Shown here one piece after another: positions 29,868-37,970 of a stretch of DNA of 64,000 bases. The DNA comes from Halopseudomonas pelagia (GTDB lineage Bacteria > Pseudomonadota > Gammaproteobacteria > Pseudomonadales > Pseudomonadaceae): assembly GCF_009497895.1 (NCBI RefSeq), contig NZ_CP033116.1, forward strand, positions 2,170,001-2,234,000, written 5' to 3'. The notes beneath the pieces are model-generated. The model saw only the letters and a program-made list of their open reading frames with translations. It had not been told where the DNA came from and searched no databases. The translations under genes and the position numbers were made by a program. The stretch's first letter is position 1. Every line of letters begins with the position of its first letter.

Positions 29868-31079
29868 CTACTGACGGTAGGTCTTGAGAAAATTGGCGAT
29901 CCGGCCGATTGCCATTTCCAGGTCGTCCTTGCGCGGTAGCGAGACGATGCGGAAGTGATCCGGCCAGGGCCAGTTGAAGGCAGTGCCCTGAACCACCAGG
30001 ATCTTCTCCTGTAACAACAGGTCCAGTACCATCTTTTCGTCGTTGTGGATCGGATAGACCTTCGGGTCCAGCTTCGGAAACAGATAGAGCGCACCCTTGG
30101 GTTTGGTGCAGCTGACGCCGGGAATATCGTTGAGCATTTCCCAGGCCGCATCCCGCTGCTCCAGGAGGCGCCCGCCGGGCAGGATCAAGTCGTTGATGCT
30201 TTGGTAACCGCCCAGCGCAGTCTGAATCGCATGCTGGGATGGCACGTTGGCGCACAGGCGCATGGAGGCGAGAATATCGATGCCTTCAATGTAGCTCTGG
30301 GCATTGTGCTTGGGGCCGCTGATGATCATCCAACCGGAACGAAAGCCCGCCACCCGGTAGGATTTCGACAGGCCGTTGAAGGTCAGGCACAACACGTCAG
30401 GTGCCAGCGCAGCGACCGAATCGTGCTCGGTGCCATCGTACAGAATCTTGTCGTAGATCTCGTCCGCAAACAGGATCAGGTTGTGCTCACGGGCAACCTG
30501 CACCAACTGCTCAAGCATATCCCGCGAGTAAACCGCCCCGGTCGGGTTGTTCGGGTTGATGATGACCATCGCCCGGGTGTTGGGGGTGATCTTGCTGCGG
30601 ATATCTTCGATATCCGGATACCAGTCGGCCTGCTCGTCGCACAGGTAATGCACCGGCTTGCCGCCGGACAAGCTCACGGCAGCGGTCCACAGCGGGTAGT
30701 CAGGCGCCGGAATCAACACCTCGTCACCGTTGTTCAGCAGGCCCTGCATGGACATGACGATCAGCTCGGAAACGCCGTTACCCAGGTAGATGTCTTCGAT
30801 GGTCACGCCGGCAATGTTCTTGGTCTGCGTGTAATGCATGACCGCCTTGCGCGCTGAAAACAGGCCCTTGGAATCGCTGTAGCCCTGCGCAGTGGACAGG
30901 TTGAGAATAACGTCCTGGAGGATTTCTTCCGGCGCTTCAAAACCGAAGGGCGCAGGATTGCCGATATTCAGTTTGAGAATACGGTGGCCTTCTTCCTCAA
31001 GGCGTTTGGCGTGGCGCAGAACCGGTCCGCGGATGTCATAACAGACATTGGCCAATTTATTCGACTTGCTAACCTGCAT
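29868..31079 (-). CDS. alaA: Glutamate-pyruvate aminotransferase AlaA
   Basis: A PLP-dependent class I/II aminotransferase of 403 residues starting at ATG 31079 (MQVSKSNKLANVCYDIRGP), which matches the E. coli AlaA start almost word for word. INPNNPTGAVYS binds substrate carboxylate, and FADEIYDKILYDG and NGLSKSYRVAGFRSGW carry the PLP-phosphate and Schiff-base Lys. GALYLFPK is near the C-terminus. The enzyme makes alanine from pyruvate and glutamate. It is divergent from msrB with about 100 bp between starts. Confidence 0.94.
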   Translation of the reverse strand: MQVSKSNKLANVCYDIRGPVLRHAKRLEEEGHRILKLNIGNPAPFGFEAPEEILQDVILNLSTAQGYSDSKGLFSARKAVMHYTQTKNIAGVTIEDIYLGNGVSELIVMSMQGLLNNGDEVLIPAPDYPLWTAAVSLSGGKPVHYLCDEQADWYPDIEDIRSKITPNTRAMVIINPNNPTGAVYSRDMLEQLVQVAREHNLILFADEIYDKILYDGTEHDSVAALAPDVLCLTFNGLSKSYRVAGFRSGWMIISGPKHNAQSYIEGIDILASMRLCANVPSQHAIQTALGGYQSINDLILPGGRLLEQRDAAWEMLNDIPGVSCTKPKGALYLFPKLDPKVYPIHNDEKMVLDLLLQEKILVVQGTAFNWPWPDHFRIVSLPRKDDLEMAIGRIANFLKTYRQ

Positions 31080-31180
31080 GGTACTTTCCCTGGGGGCTGT
31101 CAGAGTGAGGGTAAAACCAGCATCATACGTTGTGCGGCCCTGACTGGGAAAGTCCGACAACACCATCCGAGGAGTGAATC

Positions 31181-31576
31181 ATGAAGAAAGTCATAAAGAC
31201 CGAGGACGCCTGGCGCGAACAGCTGGATGATGCCCAGTTCCAGGTATGCCGGATGCGCGGGACGGAGCGCCCGTTTACCGGCGAGTACTACACCAATACG
31301 GTGCCGGGTGTGTACCACTGCGTTGCCTGCGATACGCCGCTGTTTGATACAGAGACCCAGTTTGACGCCGGCTGTGGCTGGCCCAGTTATTACGCGCCAA
31401 TTGCCGAAGAGCTGATCAACGAGGTGGAGGACCGCAGCCATGGCATGCAGCGAACTGAAGTGACCTGCGCCTGCTGCGATTCGCATCTGGGCCATGTATT
31501 CCCCGACGGCCCGCCGCCTACTGGCTTGCGCTACTGTATCAACTCCGTTTGCCTGCGCCTGGAGCCACGCTCATGA
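31181..31576 (+). CDS. msrB: Peptide methionine (R)-S-oxide reductase MsrB
   Basis: Repairs methionine-R-sulfoxide in oxidised proteins. The 131-residue protein has zinc Cys pairs CVAC (47, 50) and CACC (96, 99), a likely resolving Cys65 in FDAGCGWPS, and the catalytic Cys119 in RYCINSVCL. The glutathione peroxidase gene overlaps the last codon by an ATGA junction, so the two antioxidant enzymes form a coupled operon, as at PA2827-PA2826. Confidence 0.96.
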   Translation: MKKVIKTEDAWREQLDDAQFQVCRMRGTERPFTGEYYTNTVPGVYHCVACDTPLFDTETQFDAGCGWPSYYAPIAEELINEVEDRSHGMQRTEVTCACCDSHLGHVFPDGPPPTGLRYCINSVCLRLEPRS

Positions 31577-32058
31577 ACGACTCAGTCCTGACTATCCCGT
31601 GCACCACCATCGACCATCAGCAAACTCGCCTGGCTGATCTGAACGGCAAGGCCTATCTGATCGTCAACACCGCGAGCAAGTGCGGATTCACGCCGCAGTA
31701 CAAGGGCTTGGAGGATCTGTCGCGCTCCTACGCCGAGCGGGGCTTGCGGGTGGTTGGGTTTCCCTGTAACCAGTTTGGCGCCCAGGAACCCGGCAGCGAC
31801 GGCGACATTGCCGAGTTTTGTGAGCTCAACTACGGTGTGAGCTTTCCGATGTTCAGCAAGGTGGATGTCAACGGCGACGATGCCCACCCGCTGTTCGTGC
31901 GGCTGAAGGAAGAAGCGCCGGGGCTGCTCGGCAGCAAGGGCATCAAGTGGAACTTTACCAAGTTTCTGGTGGATGCCAATGGGCGTGTGATCAAGCGCTA
32001 CGCGCCCACCACCAGCCCGGCTGATCTGAGTGGCGATATCGAAGCTTTGCTGGGTTAA
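31573..32058 (+). CDS. Glutathione peroxidase family (thiol peroxidase)
   Basis: A 161-residue protein whose start ATG 31573 overlaps the msrB stop. The peroxidatic Cys is in [11 protein letters not shown] (Cys rather than selenocysteine), with the conserved Gln/Asn/Trp environment in [13 protein letters not shown] and [10 protein letters not shown]. It reduces organic or hydrogen peroxide with thioredoxin or glutathione; bacterial Cys forms usually prefer thioredoxin. Its stop codon overlaps the stop of the convergent sagS gene by 4 bp. Confidence 0.94.
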   Translation: MNDSVLTIPCTTIDHQQTRLADLNGKAYLIVNTASKCGFTPQYKGLEDLSRSYAERGLRVVGFPCNQFGAQEPGSDGDIAEFCELNYGVSFPMFSKVDVNGDDAHPLFVRLKEEAPGLLGSKGIKWNFTKFLVDANGRVIKRYAPTTSPADLSGDIEALLG

Positions 32059-34397
32059 CCAGGCGTTAACCATGTGCTGAGCAGTGCTTGCAGATCTTCG
32101 CGCTTGAACGGCTTGGCCAGGTAGTCGTTCATGCCCGCCGCCTCGCAACGCTGCCGGTCTTCCTGCAGTGCGTTGGCAGTAAGGGCGATGATCGGGATAT
32201 CGCGCCAGCGGGCATCGGCGCGCATCCGCCGGCTGGTTTCATAGCCGTCCATGACCGGCATATTGCAGTCCATCAGCACCAGGTCGTAGTCACTGGTTTC
32301 CAGCCGCGCGAGAGCAGCTTCACCCTGCTCGGCCACATCGACCTCATACCCCAGGCGCGTAAGCATGCCCTTGGCGACCATCTGATTGACGATATTGTCT
32401 TCCACCAGCAGTAGACGCTGTCCGGTGGCCGCGGGCTCTGCCCGCGCCTGCTCGGTTTGCTGGCTCTGGCCGCCAAGGCAGTGATCTATTGCTCTGGCCA
32501 GGCGCGCTCGGGCGGGCGGGCTGGGTACCTGGTGGGCAATGCCCAGGCTGGAAGCTTGCTCCGCGCTCAATAACTGCGTGTAGGGGCAGACCAACAAGCG
32601 CGGGATAGCTGCCTGGCGCAGCTCAAGCTGGCGTGCCAGAGCGGCGCTATCCAGCAGCCATAGATCGGCGTCAGGCAGATCGGCAGTGGGCAGTTGCTCT
32701 GCGTCGTAATCCAGCAACTGACAGCTCAGACGCCAGTGCCGGAGCATTTCATAGAGGATCCGGCCCTGTAGCCGTCCCTGCTGGTTCCAGATCACCACTT
32801 TGCAGGGTTGCGGATATTCAAAGGTGGCGGCCTGCTGGTGCGTGATCGCCGGCAGGGTGACGCTGAAGGTGCTGCCCTGGCCTGGAGTGGACTCGACCGA
32901 GAGTTCGCCGTGCATCGCATCGGTGAGACTCTTGCACAGCGCGAGCCCCAGTCCGGTGCCGCCAAACCGCCGGGAAATCTGCGCATCGGCCTGAGTGAAG
33001 GGCGAAAAAATAGTCTCGAGGGCCTCTTCGGCGATGCCGATACCGCTATCGCGCACGCTGATACGGACTTGCTGTCCGCCGTTGACCAGCGGTTCCAGTT
33101 CGACCTGGATGGCAACATAGCCGTGCTCGGTAAACTTCAATGCGTTGGACAGCAGGTTACTGACAATTTGCCGAACGCGGGTTGGGTCGCCGACCAGCAA
33201 GCCAGGCAGCAGGGGGTCAATCCGGCAGGTCAGTTCTACCTCCTGTTTGCCGGCATTTTGCGACAGCAGGTTGGCGGTATCCTCCAGCAACGCGCCGAGA
33301 TCAAAGGGAATCGCCTCCAATTGCAGCTTGCCGGCCTCGAATTTCGACAGGTCGAGGATGTCATTCAGCAGGGTGACCAGTACCTTGCCGGAATCATAGG
33401 CAATGGTCAGTTGCTGGCGCTGCTCGTTATTGAGCGAGCTGTCCAGCGTCAGGCCGATCATGCCGAGCAAACCGTTGATCGGGGTGCGGATCTCATGGCT
33501 CATGCTGGCCAGGAACGTAGAGCGGGCACGGGCCATGCCCAGGGCTTCTTCGCGGGAGGTTTCCAGATCCTGGTTGGAGCGCCGCAACTGCGCGTTGGTT
33601 TCCTGAAGCTCGGTGGTACGCGCCTCGACGATGATTTCCAGCTCTTCCAGATATTGCCGCAGGCGTTCTTCGGCACGCAGCTTCTGGCGCATGTTGACGT
33701 CGATGCTTTGCAGCTGGCGGTTGATCACTTCGACCAGCGCACCAATCTCATCGCGCTCGTGATGGTCGGGGCAGGGCAGGCGGCTGCGGTCATCGCCCCC
33801 GGTGTTCATATCCAGCAGATCGTCGATCAGCCGCACCAGCGGTTTGGTCAGCATGGCGTAGAACAGCACCATCAGCACCAGCGACAGTACCAGGCTGAGA
33901 ATGAAGCCCGAGAGCATGGTCAGCCCGGCGCGGCGCAAGAAGTTGGCACCCTGATGGAAGGTGTCTACCTCGATCACCAGGTGGCCCAGCAGCTCGTTGG
34001 GCGCGTGACTGACGAACAGCGGTTGGGAATAGGTGCGGCGGCGGTCGAACAGCGCATCGCTGACCGGCCGGTAGGGGCTGCTGGCCATCGGTCGGCTGAC
34101 GCTGGCCAGAGCGATGGCGTTGTTGTCGACAATCTCGGCGCGTACTACCGGTGGCGCGCGCAGCAGTCCGTTAACCAGCTCCAGGGCCAGCTCGGCGTCG
34201 ATGTTGTAGGCAATCCGTGAGGCCGGGCCGAGGCTGACATTGATCTGCGCCTGTACCTCATCGTCGATGGCGGCATTCTGTGCACGATAGTCGACCATTA
34301 CCTGGATCAACCCGAGGAGGGTTCCCAGCATAAAGGCGGCCAATACTCCGAGACGGGTCTGCTTGAAGGAAAGACGATCAGTAAAGCGAATATTCAT
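32055..34397 (-). CDS. sagS: SagS-like hybrid sensor histidine kinase/response regulator
   Basis: A 780-residue hybrid kinase starting at ATG 34397 (MNIRFTDRLSFKQTR). A transmembrane helix covers about 15-38, an extracytoplasmic HmsP-like sensor to about 155, and a second helix lies near 158-180. A HAMP region and coiled coil precede SMSHEIRTP (phospho-His301). The ATPase domain shows RDSGIG and GGTGLGLAL. The C-terminal receiver has LVLMDCNMP (Asp710) and the Lys in AKPFKR. There is no Hpt domain, so signals should pass to a separate HptB. Synteny (msrB-gpx-kinase) and size fit P. aeruginosa SagS, which controls the switch from motility to biofilm. Confidence 0.88.
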   Translation of the reverse strand: MNIRFTDRLSFKQTRLGVLAAFMLGTLLGLIQVMVDYRAQNAAIDDEVQAQINVSLGPASRIAYNIDAELALELVNGLLRAPPVVRAEIVDNNAIALASVSRPMASSPYRPVSDALFDRRRTYSQPLFVSHAPNELLGHLVIEVDTFHQGANFLRRAGLTMLSGFILSLVLSLVLMVLFYAMLTKPLVRLIDDLLDMNTGGDDRSRLPCPDHHERDEIGALVEVINRQLQSIDVNMRQKLRAEERLRQYLEELEIIVEARTTELQETNAQLRRSNQDLETSREEALGMARARSTFLASMSHEIRTPINGLLGMIGLTLDSSLNNEQRQQLTIAYDSGKVLVTLLNDILDLSKFEAGKLQLEAIPFDLGALLEDTANLLSQNAGKQEVELTCRIDPLLPGLLVGDPTRVRQIVSNLLSNALKFTEHGYVAIQVELEPLVNGGQQVRISVRDSGIGIAEEALETIFSPFTQADAQISRRFGGTGLGLALCKSLTDAMHGELSVESTPGQGSTFSVTLPAITHQQAATFEYPQPCKVVIWNQQGRLQGRILYEMLRHWRLSCQLLDYDAEQLPTADLPDADLWLLDSAALARQLELRQAAIPRLLVCPYTQLLSAEQASSLGIAHQVPSPPARARLARAIDHCLGGQSQQTEQARAEPAATGQRLLLVEDNIVNQMVAKGMLTRLGYEVDVAEQGEAALARLETSDYDLVLMDCNMPVMDGYETSRRMRADARWRDIPIIALTANALQEDRQRCEAAGMNDYLAKPFKREDLQALLSTWLTPG

Positions 34398-34557
34398 GCG
34401 TGTCCATCTGCCATAATCTGTCCGTGAGCTTAGCTCAACTCTGCCCGATGGGGAGTCGCAGTTGTTGCCTTGCGGCCAAGCTGGCTGGTCTGACATGGTG
34501 CTTGGCCATGGTCGTCAGTCTAGTCGCGTGGCATTCTTTGAGTATTTGGAGAACAGT

Positions 34558-35460
34558 ATGTCAGAAATCTCGGCGCAGCAATTCATGCAGCGCGTGCTCT
34601 CGGTTATCGACCGTTTCGAACGCGCGGGGCCGTATGTGCCGGCCGCTATCGATTGGCAGCAGGTCCATGCCGCCCGCTGGATGGCTGAAGGCGCCGGCGG
34701 CTGGCTGCGGCCGTTGGTGAAGGGCAGCGAAGCGCATCTGCGTGACGTGATTGGTGTTGATCGGCAAAAAGGTTTGTTGCAGGCCAATACCCGGCAGTTT
34801 GTGCAAGGCATGCCGGCCAACAATGCGTTGCTCTGGGGTGCTCGAGGCACGGGCAAGTCGTCGCTGGTGCGCGCGTTGCTGGCGGAATATGCCGATCAGG
34901 GGCTGCGTTTGATCGAGATCGACAAGACGGATTTGCTGCATCTGCCCGCATTGGTCGAGCAAATACGCGATCTGCCCTGGCGCTTTCTGCTGTTCTGCGA
35001 CGATCTGGCATTCGAGGCGGATGACAGCGCCTATAAAACCCTGAAAACCGTGCTTGATGGCAGCGTGGAAACCGCACCGGACAACCTGTTGTTATATGCA
35101 ACTTCGAACCGCCGGCACTTGTTGCCGGAGCAGCGCAGCGATAATCAGGCGGCGAAAATGGTCGATGGCGAGCTGCACCCGGGTGAGGCGATAGAAGAAA
35201 AGATCGCCCTGTCTGATCGCTTCGGCCTGTGGGTCTCTTTCTATCCCTTTAGTCAGGAGCATTATCTCGCAGTAGTGCAGCACTGGCTGACGGAAGTCGC
35301 AGCGCAGTATCAGCTCGAATGGGCCTGGGACGACGAGCTGCAGCTGGAAGCACTGCGCTGGGCGTTGTCGCGGGGCAACCGCAACGGCCGCTGCGCCAGT
35401 CAGTTTGCCCGTGCCTGGGTGGGCCGGCGCCTGTTGGAAGAGAATCAGGCTGGCGCGTGA
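34558..35460 (+). CDS. DUF815 family P-loop ATPase
   Basis: A 300-residue AAA-like ATPase starting at ATG 34558 with GGAG seven bases upstream. Walker A is LLWGARGTGKSSL (about residues 93-105) and Walker B is FLLFCDDLAF. YATSNRRHLLPE is a typical sensor segment of the DUF815 family, and GLWVSFYPFSQEHYL lies in the lid. No specific function is known for the family. Its 3' end overlaps by 16 bp the 3' end of the convergent GST gene. Confidence 0.88.
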   Translation: MSEISAQQFMQRVLSVIDRFERAGPYVPAAIDWQQVHAARWMAEGAGGWLRPLVKGSEAHLRDVIGVDRQKGLLQANTRQFVQGMPANNALLWGARGTGKSSLVRALLAEYADQGLRLIEIDKTDLLHLPALVEQIRDLPWRFLLFCDDLAFEADDSAYKTLKTVLDGSVETAPDNLLLYATSNRRHLLPEQRSDNQAAKMVDGELHPGEAIEEKIALSDRFGLWVSFYPFSQEHYLAVVQHWLTEVAAQYQLEWAWDDELQLEALRWALSRGNRNGRCASQFARAWVGRRLLEENQAGA

Positions 35461-36116
35461 CGCCGGTCAGCGTATTTAGCGATCAATTGATGTTCGGCGG
35501 GCAATAAGCCGCTGACGCTGCTGCGCCCGGTCACTCGGCTGAGTAATGAAGCGAGCCCGGGCCAGCGCTCTTCATCGATCAACGCGCCGACGTGGGCCAG
35601 GTTGATCAGTTGGCTGACGACTGCAATGTCGGCAATGCTGAAAACCTCGCCCAGAAAGTAGCGTTGATCTCCCAGTTCCCTTTCCAGGTAGTCAAACAAC
35701 GGCGGCAACTGGGTTTGCAGCGCCCGCTCGACCGCCTGTTCGTCGGTTTGACCGCCCTTGAGCGGCTCCAGAAAGCGTTGGCTAAACACGGTGAAGGTAG
35801 CAAAGGCGGCCAATTCGTAATCGGCGTATTTCTCCAGCCAGCGTACCCTGGCTGCTTCTGCAGGGTTATGTCCATAAAGGGTAGAGCCAGGGTAAGTTTC
35901 GTGCAGATATTGGGCGATCACCGCCGAGTCCGCTAACGCAAGGTCACCATCCTGTATTGCCGGGATGCGCCCCAAGGGGCTGATCGCGTAATACCAGTCC
36001 GGCTGCTGCATGGGTGGCACCGCCACATGCTCGTGGGCTATACCCTGCTCACCGAGTTGGATGCGGATCTTGCGTACAAAAGGCGAGAGTATTGCGCCGT
36101 ACAGGGTCAGGGCCAT
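35445..36116 (-). CDS. Glutathione S-transferase family protein
   Basis: A 223-residue GST. The N-terminal thioredoxin-like domain starts MALTLYGAILSPFVRKIR, with the Ser/Pro active-site position in SPFVRK. SPLGRIPAIQDGDLALADS binds the glutathione gamma-glutamyl part, and the all-helical C-terminal domain includes FSIADIAVVSQL (the conserved N-capping/hydrophobic staple). The substrate is unknown. It overlaps the DUF815 gene tail to tail; position corresponds to PA2821. Confidence 0.9.
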   Translation of the reverse strand: MALTLYGAILSPFVRKIRIQLGEQGIAHEHVAVPPMQQPDWYYAISPLGRIPAIQDGDLALADSAVIAQYLHETYPGSTLYGHNPAEAARVRWLEKYADYELAAFATFTVFSQRFLEPLKGGQTDEQAVERALQTQLPPLFDYLERELGDQRYFLGEVFSIADIAVVSQLINLAHVGALIDEERWPGLASLLSRVTGRSSVSGLLPAEHQLIAKYADRRHAPA

Positions 36117-36169
36117 GCGGGAATCCGTGGGGGCAGGAGAGGGGGGTGAGTTAGGCTGTTGATCAGAAA

Positions 36170-36940
36170 TCAGTCGTCGTAAACGGCTTTTTTCTTCCAG
36201 GAGTCATCGCTCTGCTCCAGCTCCTGCAGACCTGCGCTCAACTCATTGTTCTCATCAGAGTTTGCCTGCTCGGCGCGTACAGTGGCTATTTCAGCCATCT
36301 TCATCAGCTGCTTGTAGCGCTCCAGCTCTTGGGCATGGGCCGGGCTGTTGAGGTTGTTCAGATAAGTGACTGCGCGCTCGTATTGCAGTTTGGCAACGCG
36401 GGGCTTTTTATCGCGCATGGCCTGTTCAGCGACGACCTGAAACATGTCCAACGCGATTGCAATCAACTGCTGGCGAATTTGATTCGACCATTGGGCCAGA
36501 GTGGCTTTGTCGAGCAGGCCCTCCAGATGCGCCTGGGTAAGAAGCTGACGCACGTTTTCCAATTGCGAGCGTACTTCCTTGGCTGTTACCGGGTTGTCGA
36601 TTTTCAAGGGGGCGTTATCAACCGGGATATCGGTTTGCGCCAATAGAGTCCGGGTGGCGTCCAGTTGCTGCTGGGCCCGTTGATTCTTGCGGTCTACGCG
36701 TAGCAGCTTTGTCAGTAAATGGGCTTCATAGCTGAGCAGCAGCTTCTTCAGTTCCGGGCTCATGAACTGGCCCGGTAGTTGGCTGCTGGTGTTCTGACAC
36801 ACCTTGAGCCTGGCATTCAGCTCGGCAGTTTGCCGTGCGCGCTCAAGCTTGGCCCGCTCTAGACTGTGGTTTATATAGCCAATGCTTAGCAGGATCAGAA
36901 CGCCGCCTGCGACCAGAATGCCGATGAGTAGAGGTGACAC
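36170..36940 (-). CDS. Membrane-anchored helical protein of unknown function
   Basis: A 256-residue protein starting with GTG 36940. One N-terminal transmembrane helix (about residues 4-24, LLIGILVAGGVLILLSIGYI) is followed by a long, charged, coiled-coil-like region rich in Gln, Leu, Arg and Ala (LERAKLERARQTAEL ...). The tail is acidic (ENNELSAGLQELEQSDDSWKK). I know no function. The orientation suggests a type II-like anchor with either a cytoplasmic or periplasmic helical domain. It sits between the GST gene and the tRNA operon, in the PA2820/PA2819 position. Confidence 0.75.
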   Translation of the reverse strand: MSPLLIGILVAGGVLILLSIGYINHSLERAKLERARQTAELNARLKVCQNTSSQLPGQFMSPELKKLLLSYEAHLLTKLLRVDRKNQRAQQQLDATRTLLAQTDIPVDNAPLKIDNPVTAKEVRSQLENVRQLLTQAHLEGLLDKATLAQWSNQIRQQLIAIALDMFQVVAEQAMRDKKPRVAKLQYERAVTYLNNLNSPAHAQELERYKQLMKMAEIATVRAEQANSDENNELSAGLQELEQSDDSWKKKAVYDD

Positions 36941-37114
36941 GGGATATCTCTCTTTTTTGCCGGGAGCTTTTCCTGAACTTTATGCCACAATCGGGAAGGT
37001 TAAGGAAGGTTTGATCGCAAACTGCCGTTACCGCCTGGCGGACGCTTGACCCTGCGATTGGCGCTATGTCAGAACGGTTTGATGGAAATACCTGAAAAAA
37101 GATCGACTTGGGGC

Positions 37115-37143
37115 TTGACGCTACTCCGGTGCATGCATAAAAT
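37115..37143 (+). promoter_or_regulatory. Sigma-70 promoter of the tRNA operon
   Basis: -35 TTGACG (37115-37120), exact 17-bp spacer, -10 TAAAAT (37138-37143), then a G/C-rich discriminator GCGCGCC. GC discriminators are typical of stringently controlled stable-RNA promoters. Confidence 0.85.
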
Positions 37144-37228
37144 GCGCGCCACTTGCAGCGAACAAGGCAACAGCCAAGCAGCAGCAAGTAGTCGGGTTAA
37201 CGCTCGGCACTGTGAAGTCCGGAACTGT

Positions 37229-37304
37229 GTCCCCTTCGTCTAGTGGCCTAGGACACCGCCCTTTCACGGCGGTAACAGGGGTTCGAGTCCCCTAGGGGAC
37301 GCCA
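37229..37304 (+). tRNA. tRNA-Glu (anticodon TTC)
   Basis: A 76-nt cloverleaf. Acceptor GTCCCCT pairs with AGGGGAC, the anticodon loop is CCTTTCAC with TTC, the T arm has GGTTCGAGTCC, and the CCA end is encoded in the gene. It is followed 16 bp later by tRNA-Gly. Confidence 0.97.
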
Positions 37305-37320
37305 CTTCGGCGTCTGATTT

Positions 37321-37396
<76 letters not shown>

Positions 37397-37406
37397 TATG
37401 TAACAA

Positions 37407-37432
37407 AGAAACCGCCCTGTGGCGGTTTTTTT
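37407..37432 (+). terminator. Terminator of the tRNA operon
   Basis: Stem AAACCGCC / GGCGGTTT with a CTGT loop, followed by a run of T. Confidence 0.93.
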
Positions 37433-37486
37433 GTGCCTGTTACAAAGCTAACCTCTCCGCGGCGGGGTCGCCACGGAGGTTTGGCT

Positions 37487-37888
37487 TCAGGGGCTCTGAA
37501 TCAATTGCCGAGCCTGTTCCCAATTGAACTCCTCGCCGCGTTCTTCAGCAGCGGCACGGTGCTCGTCGATCAGCTGGTACTGGGCAATTTCTTCGTCCGG
37601 CATGAAGTGCAGACAATCGCCGCCAAAATACCAGAGCAGATCCCGCGGGATCATGTGCGCGATCTGTGGATAGCGGCTGATGATCTGACACATGATGTCC
37701 TGGCCGGCATGCAGACTGTCGTGGTCGCCTGCTTCCAGCTGAGTGATCAGTTCGTCAAAGCGCTCGAGAAATAGCAGGTTGCTCTCTTCCGGCACCTGCT
37801 CCATCAGCACGGATTGTGCGCGCAGGGTGTCAAACAGGCTTTTCAGCAGCGCCATGTGGTAGCGGTGGTAGGGCAGTTCTGGATTCAT
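37487..37888 (-). CDS. PA2817-family protein of unknown function
   Basis: A 133-residue soluble protein (MNPELPYHRYHMALLKSLFD). The HIPRD-like segment HMIPRDLLWYFGGDCLHFMPDEEI is the best landmark and, with position between the tRNAs and fadE, points to the PA2817 family of pseudomonads. No catalytic motif is evident and no function is known. A separate terminator lies between it and fadE, upstream of its own start. Confidence 0.8.
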   Translation of the reverse strand: MNPELPYHRYHMALLKSLFDTLRAQSVLMEQVPEESNLLFLERFDELITQLEAGDHDSLHAGQDIMCQIISRYPQIAHMIPRDLLWYFGGDCLHFMPDEEIAQYQLIDEHRAAAEERGEEFNWEQARQLIQSP

Positions 37889-37922
37889 GGGATAGCTCCT
37901 GTTGCGAGGTGCGGCAGTCTAG

Positions 37923-37950
37923 CAAAAAAAAGGCCGGCGATGCGCCGGCC
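37923..37950 (-). terminator. Terminator of fadE
   Basis: Stem GGCCGGCG / CGCCGGCC with a three-base loop, followed on the minus strand by a run of T's (37923-37930); about 20 bp after the fadE stop. Confidence 0.92.
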
Positions 37951-37970
37951 TGTTACTGCTGTTGCCAAGG

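Noticed and set aside
32808..34220. 470-codon open frame opposite sagS
   Set aside because: Shadow of the kinase gene; low-complexity Gln/Arg/Ala-rich product without recognisable motifs.
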